This document shows, one piece after another, positions 1 through 7,618 of a stretch of DNA of 50,971 bases. Location: assembly GCA_025355745.1 (NCBI GenBank), contig JANXZA010000045.1:1-50971 (forward strand), given 5' to 3'. Numbering within the stretch: position 1 is the first letter of the stretch; the number at the start of each line of letters is the position of its first letter. The position numbers were made by a program, and so were the translations under genes. The notes beneath the pieces are model-generated. The model saw only the letters and a program-made list of their open reading frames with translations. It ran no database searches and was not told the DNA's origin. Source of the DNA: Rhizobacter sp. (GTDB lineage: Bacteria; Pseudomonadota; Gammaproteobacteria; Burkholderiales; Burkholderiaceae_C).

Positions 1-1251
1 CTTGACGTGCTCGAGAAATTCGTTCGCGTCATGGGTCTCGTCCTGGATGTCGATCAGCGACTGCAGCCACAGCGCGCCCAGGCGCTGCGCCTCTTGCACC
101 TGCGCGCCGCCGGTCTTGTAGAGCCAGTGCGCGGCGATGCCTTTTTCGGCCACTGCGTGCATCTGCTCGGTGCGGATCTGGAACTCGACCGCCGTGCCCA
201 GCGGGCTCACCAGCGTGGTGTGCAGCGACTGGTAGCCGTTCGCCTTCGGGATCGCGATGTAGTCCTTGAAGCGGCCGGGCAGGGGCTTGAAGAGCTGATG
301 CAGCACGCCCATCGCCAGGTAGCACTCGGGCAGCGTCGTGACGACGATGCGAAAGCCGAAGATGTCGTTGACCTGCGCGAACGTCAGGTGCTTTTCGCGC
401 ATCTTCTTGTAGATCGAGAACAGGGTTTTTTCCCGGCCGTGCACCTGCACCGCCAGTTCGGCCTGCGCGAAGGCGTTCTCGACCTCGCGCTGCATCCGCT
501 CGACGATGTCGCGCCGGTAGCCGCGCGCCTTCTGCACCGCTTTCGACAGCGCCGCCTGGCGCCACGGCCGCGAGTGCTGGAACGACAGCTCCTGCAGCTC
601 GCGGTAGGTCTGGTTCAACCCCAGGCGGTGCGCGATGGGGGCGTAGATGTCGAGCGTTTCGCTGGCGATGCGGGTGCGCTTGGCCGCTGCCATGGCGTCC
701 ATCGTGCGCATGTTGTGGAGACGGTCGGCGAGCTTGATGAGGATCACGCGCACGTCGCGCGCCATCGCCAGCAGCATCTTGCGGAACGACTCGGCCTGCG
801 ACTCTTCACGGGTCGAAAACTTCAGCTTGTCGAGCTTGGTCAGGCCATCGACCAGGTCGGCCACCGGCGCGCCGAAGCGCTCGATCAACTCGGCCTTGGT
901 GATGCCGCAGTCTTCCATCGCGTCGTGCATCAGCGCGGCCATGATGGCCTGCGCGTCGAGCTTCCATTCGGCGCACAGGCCGGCGACTGCGATCGGGTGC
1001 GTGATGTAAGGCTCGCCGCTGGCGCGGAACTGGCCGAGGTGGGCTTCGTCGGCGAAGCGGTAGGCATCGCGAACGCGGCGGATGTCGGCGCTGTCGAGGT
1101 AGTCGAGCTTGTGGGTCAGGGCAGCGAACGAGGCTGCAGCGGCATCGGCGGCGGCTGCCGGCAACAGCACCGAGGCGGGCGGCGACGGCGCTGCGCGACG
1201 GGCCGATGGGGGCGTCGGCTCGCGCACGGCGGTGGGGGAGCGGGAGCTCAT
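1..1251 (-). CDS. spoT: Bifunctional (p)ppGpp synthetase/hydrolase, 3' part outside window
   Basis: RelA/SpoT homolog that makes and hydrolyses the alarmone (p)ppGpp in the cytoplasm. The first 417 codons are visible and the frame is still open at base 1, so the C-terminal TGS/ACT part is missing. After an Ala/Pro-rich N-terminus of about 40 residues comes the HD hydrolase domain, with His-Asp at residues 109-110 in LMHDAMED and ADRLHNMRT near 175-183. The synthetase domain follows, with DIFGFRIVV near 296 and YIAIPKANGYQSLHT near 331-345. The intact HD pair points to the bifunctional SpoT/Rel class and not to hydrolase-dead RelA. It lies downstream of rpoZ and gmk on the same strand, a widespread arrangement. 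The ATG at 1249-1251 precedes the first conserved block at a normal distance. Confidence 0.95.
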   Translation of the reverse strand, partial: MSSRSPTAVREPTPPSARRAAPSPPASVLLPAAAADAAAASFAALTHKLDYLDSADIRRVRDAYRFADEAHLGQFRASGEPYITHPIAVAGLCAEWKLDAQAIMAALMHDAMEDCGITKAELIERFGAPVADLVDGLTKLDKLKFSTREESQAESFRKMLLAMARDVRVILIKLADRLHNMRTMDAMAAAKRTRIASETLDIYAPIAHRLGLNQTYRELQELSFQHSRPWRQAALSKAVQKARGYRRDIVERMQREVENAFAQAELAVQVHGREKTLFSIYKKMREKHLTFAQVNDIFGFRIVVTTLPECYLAMGVLHQLFKPLPGRFKDYIAIPKANGYQSLHTTLVSPLGTAVEFQIRTEQMHAVAEKGIAAHWLYKTGGAQVQEAQRLGALWLQSLIDIQDETHDANEFLEHVK

Positions 1252-1332
1252 TGCGCGAATCTAACGCGGATCAAGCGTACCTGCCGCGCCAAGGGGCAGG
1301 TGGGGATCGGGCGGCGGAACTGGCCAACGAGC

Positions 1333-1392
1333 CGGTCAGAACATCGGTCAGGGAACCGGTCAACGAATCGATCAAAGCACCGGTCAGAGAGC
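1333..1392. repeat. 12-bp tandem repeat, five units, between spoT and rpoZ
   Basis: Five consecutive degenerate 12-bp units of the form cggtcaNNgaNc fill the middle of the 206-bp gap between rpoZ and spoT. Units start at 1333, 1345, 1357, 1369 and 1381. No gene is supported here. A further degenerate array (gttcagttcagccggttcag and relatives) lies at about 1748-1786 between gmk and rpoZ. Confidence 0.75.
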
Positions 1393-1457
1393 CGACGCGG
1401 GGCGGGCACGCGGCGTGGCCGGGTGCGCCCGGGGGTCATGGCGGCATCAGAGGCGCG

Positions 1458-1661
1458 TCAGACCGGTACCTTGCGCAGCATCTCGATGCCGATCTCGCCG
1501 GCGGCGATCTCGCGCAGCGCCGTCACGCCGGGCTTGTTCTTGGTCTCGATCTTCGGCGCGTGGCCCTGACTGAGCATGCGCGCGCGGTAGGTGGCGGCCA
1601 GCACGAGCTGGAAGCGGTTCGGAATGCGAACCAGGCAGTCTTCGACGGTGATGCGGGCCAT
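1458..1661 (-). CDS. rpoZ: DNA-directed RNA polymerase omega subunit
   Basis: Omega is the small subunit that helps assemble RNA polymerase by chaperoning beta-prime. The 67-residue product starts [10 protein letters not shown] and carries the conserved IPNRFQLVL and [11 protein letters not shown] segments of betaproteobacterial RpoZ, and it has the family's usual length. The ATG at 1659-1661 is chosen because an upstream in-frame start at 1712 would add 17 residues not seen in the family. It sits between gmk and spoT on the same strand, as in many proteobacteria, and the three are probably co-transcribed from upstream of gmk. Confidence 0.96.
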   Translation of the reverse strand: MARITVEDCLVRIPNRFQLVLAATYRARMLSQGHAPKIETKNKPGVTALREIAAGEIGIEMLRKVPV

Positions 1662-1778
1662 GTGCAGTGCTCCAGAGGGGGAAGGGGTAGCGTGGCGCGC
1701 TTGCGTCGGCACGCAGTCGCACGGTGTCGGGTCAGATCAGATCGACGGGTTCAGTTCAGCCGGTTCAGTTCAACCGGC

Positions 1779-2399
1779 TCAACTCAAAGACAGCGCCGCG
1801 AAGACTGCGGGCCGGCTGCGTTGCAGCGCGTTGTACTTGAGCCGCTGCGAATGAACAATCGTCTTCAGGTCGAAGAGCGCCGTCTCGAACGAAGCATTGA
1901 TTATAACGAAGTCGAAGTGGCGGGCCTGCGAAACCTCGACCCGCGCGTTCACCATCCGCTGGCTGATGACCTGCGGCGGGTCTTCGCCGCGCCGGTGCAG
2001 GCGTTGCAGCAGTTCTTCCCAGCTCGGCGGCAGGATGAAGATCAGCACCGCGTTCGGGAACAGCGCCTTGATCTGCAGCGCGCCCTGCCAATCGACCTCG
2101 AGCACCACGTCTTGCCCGCCGGTGATATGCGCTTCGATCGCACCGCGCGAGGTGCCGTACAGGTGGCCGTGGACCTCGGCCCATTCGAGGAAGGCGCCGC
2201 GCGCGACCATCGCGCGGAACGCGGCCTCGTCGATGAACTGGTACTCACGTCCCTGCTGCTCCTGGCCGCGCGGCGCGCGGGTGGTGTGCGAGATCGCCAC
2301 CACCAGGTGCGAGTCGACCTGAAGCAGCGCGCTGACGAGGCTCGACTTGCCGGCCCCGCTGGGCGCGGCAATGACGAAGAGGTTGCCGGGATAGTCCAT
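1779..2399 (-). CDS. gmk: Guanylate kinase
   Basis: Phosphorylates GMP to GDP with ATP in purine nucleotide metabolism. The 206-residue product opens [20 protein letters not shown], a classical P-loop (APSGAGKSS), followed by the GMP-binding [11 protein letters not shown] region and the [11 protein letters not shown] segment. Length matches the family (about 205). I use the ATG at 2397-2399; a start at 2477 would add 26 unconserved residues. It is first in the gmk-rpoZ-spoT run. yicC, which I expect directly upstream of gmk in this order, is instead about 17 kb away. Confidence 0.96.
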   Translation of the reverse strand: MDYPGNLFVIAAPSGAGKSSLVSALLQVDSHLVVAISHTTRAPRGQEQQGREYQFIDEAAFRAMVARGAFLEWAEVHGHLYGTSRGAIEAHITGGQDVVLEVDWQGALQIKALFPNAVLIFILPPSWEELLQRLHRRGEDPPQVISQRMVNARVEVSQARHFDFVIINASFETALFDLKTIVHSQRLKYNALQRSRPAVFAALSLS

Positions 2400-2634
2400 G
2401 CGAGGCGTGACCTTACCCGATGTTCCGTTCCGGGCGTCGGAACGCCACGCTTTCAGACGATTTCGATGGCCATCCAAAAAGTTTGTTTCTCAAACCTTTC
2501 TCAGGGTTTGGCGCAAGCCAAGACAGGGACATACCCGCAGCCGCGTCGCCCTTTGATGCTTGACGCCAGCCCATGTCAAGCCGGAAGATACGGCGGCCCG
2601 AGCGCAGCGCTTCCCGCACCTTCACGGAGACACC
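2400..2634. promoter_or_regulatory. Divergent intergenic region with overlapping hairpins (gmk / binding-protein gene)
   Basis: This 235-bp region separates gmk (leftward) from the ABC binding-protein gene (rightward), so it must hold both promoters. Two mutually exclusive small inverted repeats are visible: GTTTG 2481-2485 with CAAAC 2491-2495, and CAAACC 2491-2496 with GGTTTG 2505-2510. They could be a regulator site or an attenuator-like element; this is inference. A GGAGA ribosome-binding site at 2626-2630 precedes the ATG at 2635. I could not assign -35/-10 boxes with confidence. Confidence 0.4.
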
Positions 2635-3828
2635 ATGCAAGTTCGTTCCACAAACTACCGAGCCTCAATGGGTTTGAAGATGGCCTTCGCCGCCAGCCTG
2701 GCCATGGCCGCCGGTGGCGCGCTGGCGCAGACGGTGAAGATCGGCTGGCTGTCGTCTTTGACCGGCCCGTTGTCGTCGGCCGCCATCGCCGAGAACCAGG
2801 GCGTGCAGCTCGCCGTCGACGAGATCAACAAGGCCGGCGGCATCCTGGGCAAGCAGATCGAACTGCTGACGCGCGACACCGCCGGCGACCCGACCAAGGC
2901 CGTCAACTTTGCGCAGCAGCTCGCCTTCAGCGACAAGGTGCAGTTCGTGATCGGCCCGGTCAACTCCGGCGAGGGCCTGGCGACCACGCCGATCCTGGCC
3001 AAGGCCGGCGTGCCCAACATCATCATCGGCTCGATCGACGAGCTGACCGACGCCGCCAAGTACCCGCTCGCGTTCCGCGCCATCAACACCAACCGGCAGT
3101 GGATCTCGACCGCCAACGCTTATGCGCTGGGCACCTTGAAGAAGTCGAAGATCGCGATCATTGCCGACACCTCGGGCTACGGCACCGCCAGCGCCAAGAC
3201 CGCGCAGGAGCTGCTCGACAAGGCCGGCATCAAGCCGGTTTACAGCGTGCTGGTCGATCCGAACAAGACCGACCTCTCGGATGAAATGGCCAAGGCCCGC
3301 GCCGCCGGTGCCGACATCGTGATGCCGTGGTCGGCCGCCACCGGCCTGCTCGGCCGGCTGCTGAACGCGCGTGGCGACATGGGCTGGAACGTGCCGGTGG
3401 TCGGCCACCCGGCGCTGATGGCCGCGCAGATCCGCAAGCTGCTGAACAAGCCCGAGTACTGGGAAAACACCTTTGCGGCCGGCTACCTGAGCACCACCTT
3501 CGGGGCCGACGGCAAGCTGCCCGAGCGCACCCAGGCACTGGTCGACAAGGTGCGCCCGAAACTCGGCGGCGCCGAGATCGACGTGCTGTTCTGGTGGATC
3601 GCAATGGGCTACGACACCGTCAAGATCATCGAGCACGCGGCCAAGACGGCGGGCTCGTTCGAGCCGGCGGCGATCCAGAAAGCGCTCGAGAACACAAAGG
3701 AGTTCCGCGGCGTCTACACCACGTACTCGTGGGGCCCGACCGAGCGCAACGGCTTTCCGGACAGCAACATGGCGATGAACGTGGCAAACACGTTCAAGGA
3801 CGGCAGCTTCAAGCTCGCGCCGCGTTGA
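2635..3828 (+). CDS. ABC transporter substrate-binding protein, LivK/branched-chain amino acid type
   Basis: Periplasmic solute-binding protein (397 residues) that delivers a ligand to the Liv-type importer encoded just downstream. A Sec signal peptide covers about residues 1-31, with ALA|QT as likely cleavage site. The mature protein begins TVKIGWLSSLTGPLSS, the usual start of the Peripla_BP_6 fold, and continues with GVQLAVDEINKAGGILG and NSGEGLATTPILAKAGVP. The family takes branched-chain amino acids but also aromatic acids, amides and other carboxylates. With CoA-ligase and hydrolase genes downstream, a non-amino-acid carboxylate is plausible (inference). The start at 2635 has GGAGA four bases upstream and leaves an intact signal peptide. 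Confidence 0.9.
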   Translation: MQVRSTNYRASMGLKMAFAASLAMAAGGALAQTVKIGWLSSLTGPLSSAAIAENQGVQLAVDEINKAGGILGKQIELLTRDTAGDPTKAVNFAQQLAFSDKVQFVIGPVNSGEGLATTPILAKAGVPNIIIGSIDELTDAAKYPLAFRAINTNRQWISTANAYALGTLKKSKIAIIADTSGYGTASAKTAQELLDKAGIKPVYSVLVDPNKTDLSDEMAKARAAGADIVMPWSAATGLLGRLLNARGDMGWNVPVVGHPALMAAQIRKLLNKPEYWENTFAAGYLSTTFGADGKLPERTQALVDKVRPKLGGAEIDVLFWWIAMGYDTVKIIEHAAKTAGSFEPAAIQKALENTKEFRGVYTTYSWGPTERNGFPDSNMAMNVANTFKDGSFKLAPR

Positions 3829-3900
3829 ACGACGCCTCGCGTCGGCCTGTACTCTGCATGAACTCCGCCTGAACTTCGCCTGAGCAAAGTCGGCGCCCGC

Positions 3901-4761
3901 ATGTTCACCGTCATCGTCTCCGGCCTGGCCATCGGCATGCTGTTCGCGGCCGTCGCGCTGGTCTACAACGTGATGTATTCGACCTCCAAGGTGCTGTCGG
4001 TCACGACCGGCCACATTGCGATGCTGGGCGGTGTGTTCGGCGCCTACTTCGTCAGTACCTTGCATTTGCCGTGGGGGCTGGGGCTGGTCGGCGCGATGTT
4101 GGTCGGTGCGGCCTTCGGTGCGCTCACCGAACTGCTGGCGATCCGCCGCGTGCTGAACCGCGGTGACGATCACCTCTGGCTGCTCAGCACCCTGGCGCTG
4201 GCGACGATGGTGCAGCAGGCCGTGGCGCTGTGGTGGGGCACGGAGCCCAAGCCGTTCCCGCGCCTTTTGCCGCAGGCCTTCGGCGCCGGCGCGCTGGACC
4301 AGAAGTTCTGGCTGCCGATCGGCGTGGCGGTGCTGATGGCGCTCGGCCTGGAGCTGTTCTACCGCCGCACCATGTACGGCAAGCTGTTCCTGGCGATGTC
4401 GGAAGACGCGTTCGCAGCGCGGGCGCGGGGCGTGTCGACCGACCGCATCCGTGTCATGTCGTATGTGTTGTCGGGCGCGCTCGGCGGGCTGGCCGGCTTC
4501 GCGGCCGGGCAGCTGACGTTTGCCTACTTCGCGCTCGGGCTGACGTTGACCTTGAACGGATTCATCGCGCTGGCGGTCGGCGGCCTGGGCAGCAACATCG
4601 GCGCGCTGATCGGCGGCGCCGCACTCGGCCTGCTGAACGCGTTTGCGAGCCACTGGTTCGGCGGCGAATACCAGCAGACCATCGCGGTCGGCCTGCTGAT
4701 GATCGTGCTGCTGCTCAAGCCCGAAGGCCTGCTCGGCTCGAAGAACGTGAGGCCGGTGTGA
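3901..4761 (+). CDS. Branched-chain amino acid-type ABC transporter permease, LivH family
   Basis: First inner-membrane permease of the Liv-type importer (286 residues). It is almost entirely hydrophobic, with about eight predicted membrane segments. The conserved FIALAVGGLGSNIGALIGG stretch near the C-terminal third corresponds to the loop that contacts the ATPases. The N-terminal TVIVSGLAIGMLFAAVALVYNVMYSTSKVLSV is typical of LivH. It ends in an overlap with the next permease: the stop at 4759-4761 shares bases with a GTG at 4758, a sign of translational coupling. A short 11-bp direct repeat (TGAACTCCGCC / TGAACTTCGCC, 3859-3880) sits just upstream of the start. Confidence 0.88.
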   Translation: MFTVIVSGLAIGMLFAAVALVYNVMYSTSKVLSVTTGHIAMLGGVFGAYFVSTLHLPWGLGLVGAMLVGAAFGALTELLAIRRVLNRGDDHLWLLSTLALATMVQQAVALWWGTEPKPFPRLLPQAFGAGALDQKFWLPIGVAVLMALGLELFYRRTMYGKLFLAMSEDAFAARARGVSTDRIRVMSYVLSGALGGLAGFAAGQLTFAYFALGLTLTLNGFIALAVGGLGSNIGALIGGAALGLLNAFASHWFGGEYQQTIAVGLLMIVLLLKPEGLLGSKNVRPV

Positions 4762-5807
4762 GCGGGGATCAGGGCGCGGATCAGAGCGCGAGTCTGAGCG
4801 CAAGCCTTGCGTCGCCCGGCCACAAGCGCATCGCGCTCGGCCTGGGCGCGTTGCTCGCCGCCACCTTGCCGTGGTGGGCCGGCGACCAGTACCAGCTGCA
4901 CCTCGCGGCGCTGATCTGCGTCTACTGGATCATGATCGCCGGGCTGAACCTGGTGGTCGGCTACACCGGCCAGTTGTCGATCGGCCATGTCGGCCTGCTG
5001 GCCATCGGGGCCTATGCGTTCGCGATCCTGGCCGGCAAGCTGGGCTGGCACCCTGCCATCGCGGTGGCGGCGGCCGGCGCGCTCGGCGGGCTGTGCGGGC
5101 TGGCGCTCGGCCTGCCGTCGCTGCGCTTGCCGGGCTTCTACTTCGCGATGGCGACGATGGCGTTCGCGCTGATCGTGAATGAAATCCTGCTGGCCCAGGT
5201 CGGCCTGACGGGCGGCGGCATCGGCCTGCCGGGGCCGTCGTTCCCGGCGCCGTTCGACGGCCCGAAAGGTTTCTACTATCTGTGCGCGGCGCTGGCGCTG
5301 GTGGTCACGCTGCTGAGCTGGAACATTGCGCGCCGCATGTGGGGCCGCGGCCTGATGGCGATTCGCGACAACCCGGTGGCCGCCCAGGCCGTCGGCGTGC
5401 CGCTGTTCCGCGCCAAGCTCGTGGTGTTCGTCTTCAGCGGCGTCACGGCCGGCGTGGCGGGGGCCTTGTTCGCGAGCCTGCAAAGCTACATCACGCCCGA
5501 CACCTTCGTCTTCGAACTGAGCCTGTTCTTCTTCGTCTGCATCATCATCGGCGGGCGCGGCAGCATCGTCGGTCCGTTCCTCGGCACGGTGGTGCTGACG
5601 GCGCTGCCCGAGCTGGTGGCGCCACTCGCCAAACTCGGCAACTTCTTCTACGGCCTGCTGCTGCTGGCGGTGGTGCTGATCGTGCCCGAGGGCATCGGCC
5701 GCATGGTCGAGCTGATCGGCGAGCGGCTGCGGCCGCGCGTGGTGACGAACGAGCCGATCGAGCCCGACCTGGCACGGCTGGCGCGCGCGATCGGGGAGCC
5801 GCCATGA
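4758..5807 (+). CDS. Branched-chain amino acid-type ABC transporter permease, LivM family
   Basis: Second permease of the importer (349 residues from the GTG at 4758). The conserved LivM segment NLVVGYTGQLSIGHVGLLAIG lies near residues 60-80, and GGRGSIVGPFLG near the C-terminal third. The GTG overlaps the livH-like stop in a GTGA junction, and no ATG lies between it and the first conserved block. The first 15 codons are built from a 12-bp tandem repeat (4766-4801, three units). They encode a hydrophilic tail that homologs would not be expected to conserve. The C-terminal tail (RPRVVTNEPIEPDLARLARA) is longer than usual. The stop overlaps the next ATG (ATGA). Confidence 0.88.
   Translation: MSGDQGADQSASLSASLASPGHKRIALGLGALLAATLPWWAGDQYQLHLAALICVYWIMIAGLNLVVGYTGQLSIGHVGLLAIGAYAFAILAGKLGWHPAIAVAAAGALGGLCGLALGLPSLRLPGFYFAMATMAFALIVNEILLAQVGLTGGGIGLPGPSFPAPFDGPKGFYYLCAALALVVTLLSWNIARRMWGRGLMAIRDNPVAAQAVGVPLFRAKLVVFVFSGVTAGVAGALFASLQSYITPDTFVFELSLFFFVCIIIGGRGSIVGPFLGTVVLTALPELVAPLAKLGNFFYGLLLLAVVLIVPEGIGRMVELIGERLRPRVVTNEPIEPDLARLARAIGEPP
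4766..4801 (+). repeat. 12-bp tandem repeat inside the livM-like start
   Basis: Three in-frame 12-bp units (GGATCAGGGCGC, GGATCAGAGCGC, GAGTCTGAGCGC) encode the variable N-terminal tail of the LivM-like permease. The period equals that of the repeat at 1333-1392. Confidence 0.65.
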
Positions 5808-6652
5808 ACCGCGCCACGGTGATGCCGGCCGCGCCTGCGCAGGGTGACCTGGCGCGTGGCGCCGCGCTCGCGTCGGCAGCCGTGCCGGCACCGCAGCGCG
5901 GCGCGCTCGAAGCGCTCGACATCAGCAAGCAGTTCGGCGGCCTGAGCGCGCTGGCGAATGTTTCGCTGTCGCTGCGGCCCGGCGAGGTGCACGGCCTGAT
6001 CGGTCCGAACGGCAGCGGCAAGACGACCTTGCTGAACCTGCTGTCGGGCTACTACCAGCCAAGCGCCGGCTCGATCCGCATCGACGACGCCGAACTCGGC
6101 GCCGCCACGGTGCAGCGGCGCGCGCGCATCGGCGTGGCGCGCACGTTCCAGAAGCCGCGCCTGCTGCCCGGCTTGTCGGTGCTCGACAACGCCATGCTCG
6201 GCGCCTGGCCGCATGCGCGCAGCGGCTTCCTGGCCACGGCCTTCGGCTTGCCGAGCGTGGCGCGCGAGGAGAAAGCGTTGCGCGTCCGCGCCACCGAGCT
6301 GCTGCACGGCATCGGCCTCGGCCATGTGATCGGCCGGCGCGCGAACCTGCTCGACCATGCCCAGCAACGCTTTCTCGAAATCGCCCGCGGCCTGGCGATG
6401 CGGCCGCGCTTCATGCTGCTCGACGAGCCTGCCGGCGGCCTTACGGGGCATGAGATCGAGCACCTCGGCGACGTCATCCGCACTCTGCGCGACGCCGGCA
6501 TCGGCGTGCTGCTGGTCGAGCACCACACCGACTTCGTGTTCCGCATCAGCGACCGCGTGACGACCCTGAACGTCGGCAAGATGATCCGTCACGGCACGCC
6601 TGATGAAGTGCGCGCCGACCCGGAAGTGATCCGTGTCTACCTCGGAGCGTGA
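5804..6652 (+). CDS. ABC transporter ATP-binding protein, LivG family
   Basis: Cytoplasmic ATPase of the importer (282 residues). Walker A GPNGSGKT is at residues 67-74, Walker B FMLLDEP at 203-209, and the H-loop is in LLVEHHTDFV. The ABC signature is abnormal: where LivG proteins normally read like LPYGQQR or LSYGQQR, this one reads LLDHAQQRFLEIARGL, so the Gly of the signature is lost while the flanking QQR and EIAR are kept. The N-terminus is about 30 residues longer than usual and Ala-rich. It is coupled to the LivM-like gene by an ATGA overlap. A 120-bp hairpin repeat separates it from the second ATPase gene. Confidence 0.87.
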   Translation: MNRATVMPAAPAQGDLARGAALASAAVPAPQRGALEALDISKQFGGLSALANVSLSLRPGEVHGLIGPNGSGKTTLLNLLSGYYQPSAGSIRIDDAELGAATVQRRARIGVARTFQKPRLLPGLSVLDNAMLGAWPHARSGFLATAFGLPSVAREEKALRVRATELLHGIGLGHVIGRRANLLDHAQQRFLEIARGLAMRPRFMLLDEPAGGLTGHEIEHLGDVIRTLRDAGIGVLLVEHHTDFVFRISDRVTTLNVGKMIRHGTPDEVRADPEVIRVYLGA

Positions 6653-6680
6653 CTCTGTCATGAGCGTTCATCGCCACATG

Positions 6681-6800
6681 GCAAGAGACAACTCATTCAC
6701 CGCAGAGGCGCGGAGTGACGCAGAGTTGCGCAGAGTTGGTTCAATGCAAGGTTTTCTCTGCGCAACTCTGCGCCCTCTGCGCCTCTGCGGTGGTGAGTTG
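6681..6800. repeat. Long intergenic hairpin repeat, family 1, copy A
   Basis: Near-perfect inverted repeat with arms of about 44 bp. The left arm runs from AACTCATTCACCGCAGAGG through GTTGCGCAGAG; the right arm is its complement, ending CTGCGGTGGTGAGTTG. The loop is about 20 bp around TTGGTTCAATGCAAGG. It sits between the two ATPase genes of the same importer and therefore interrupts an otherwise tightly packed operon. Related copies lie at 9497, 15027, 17353, 30002 and 32653. It codes for nothing. As RNA it would fold into a very stable stem that could end or stabilise transcripts. Confidence 0.9.
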
Positions 6801-6826
6801 AGGCCTTCGTGTGGGCAGCAAACGCC

Positions 6827-7618
6827 ATGACCATGCCAAGCACCCTTCAGCGCGAGCGGCCGGCGAAGCCCTTGCTCGAAGTGCGCGACCTGCATGTCGC
6901 TTACGGCAAGGCCGAGGTCGTGCATGGTGTTTCGATGGACGTGCGGGCCGGTGAATTTGTCGTCATGCTGGGGCGCAACGGCGCCGGCAAGAGCACGGTG
7001 CTGCACGCCATTTCGGGGCTGGTGGCGAAGCGTGCCGGCAGCGTGCACTTCGAGGGCCGCGACCTCAGCCACGCGAGCCCGCGCGCCATCGTCCAGGCCG
7101 GCATCGTGCAGGTGCTCGAAGGGCACCGCGTGTTCCACACGCTGTCGGTCGAAGACAACCTGCTGATCGGCACCTATGCCCGGAACCCGCGCGGCGACCG
7201 CAGCCAGCTCGACCGCATCTACCGGCTGTTCCCCGAATTGGCGGACCGGCGCCTGCAGATGGCGTCGCGACTGTCGGGCGGGCAGCAGCAGATTCTTGCG
7301 GTCGGGCAGGGCGTGATCGGCGCGCCGAAGCTGCTGGTGCTCGACGAGCCTTCCGGCGGCCTCGCACCCATCGTCATCGACCGGATTCTGGAAGTGGCCG
7401 CCGAACTGTGCCGCAGCGGGCTGGCGATCCTGCTTGTCGAGCAGCTCGTCGAGAAGGCGCTGCGCCACGCCCACTACGGCTACCTGATGGAGACCGGGCG
7501 CATCGCCGCCGCTGCGTTCTCGCACGAGCTGCGCGAGGGCGACCTGCTGCACCGCGTGTACCTCGGCGGCGCCGCAACCACCTTGCCTGTCACGATTGAA
7601 AAGGAGCCCGCCGGATGA
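6827..7618 (+). CDS. ABC transporter ATP-binding protein, LivF family
   Basis: Second ATPase of the importer (263 residues). Walker A GRNGAGKST, a standard signature LSGGQQQILAVGQ, Walker B LLVLDEPSGGLAP and H-loop LLVEQL are all present. The ATG at 6827 is preferred. An in-frame GTG at 6809 lies close to the end of the hairpin repeat, and an ATG at 6833 is an alternative. Its stop overlaps the start of the cyclase-family gene (ATGA, 7615-7618), so transporter and hydrolase are translationally coupled, which suggests the hydrolase acts on the imported compound or its product. Confidence 0.88.
   Translation: MTMPSTLQRERPAKPLLEVRDLHVAYGKAEVVHGVSMDVRAGEFVVMLGRNGAGKSTVLHAISGLVAKRAGSVHFEGRDLSHASPRAIVQAGIVQVLEGHRVFHTLSVEDNLLIGTYARNPRGDRSQLDRIYRLFPELADRRLQMASRLSGGQQQILAVGQGVIGAPKLLVLDEPSGGLAPIVIDRILEVAAELCRSGLAILLVEQLVEKALRHAHYGYLMETGRIAAAAFSHELREGDLLHRVYLGGAATTLPVTIEKEPAG

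Noticed and set aside
1333-1392. CRISPR-like array
   Set aside because: Units are 12 bp, directly contiguous and degenerate, with no unique spacers and no cas genes.
7-1569. Long plus-strand open frame (about 520 codons) across spoT and rpoZ
   Set aside because: Arg/Ala/His-rich translation without family motifs; it is the complement of the well-supported spoT frame in GC-rich DNA.
2665-4803. 712-codon minus-strand open frame opposite the binding protein and livH-like genes
   Set aside because: Composition (Arg, Gln, His, Asp) is that of an antisense shadow; the opposite strand has clear family matches, a signal peptide and coupled stops.
6681-6800. Insertion sequence or ordinary terminator
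   Set aside because: Too short for an IS and no transposase gene; no T-tract follows the stem, so it is not a classical rho-independent terminator.
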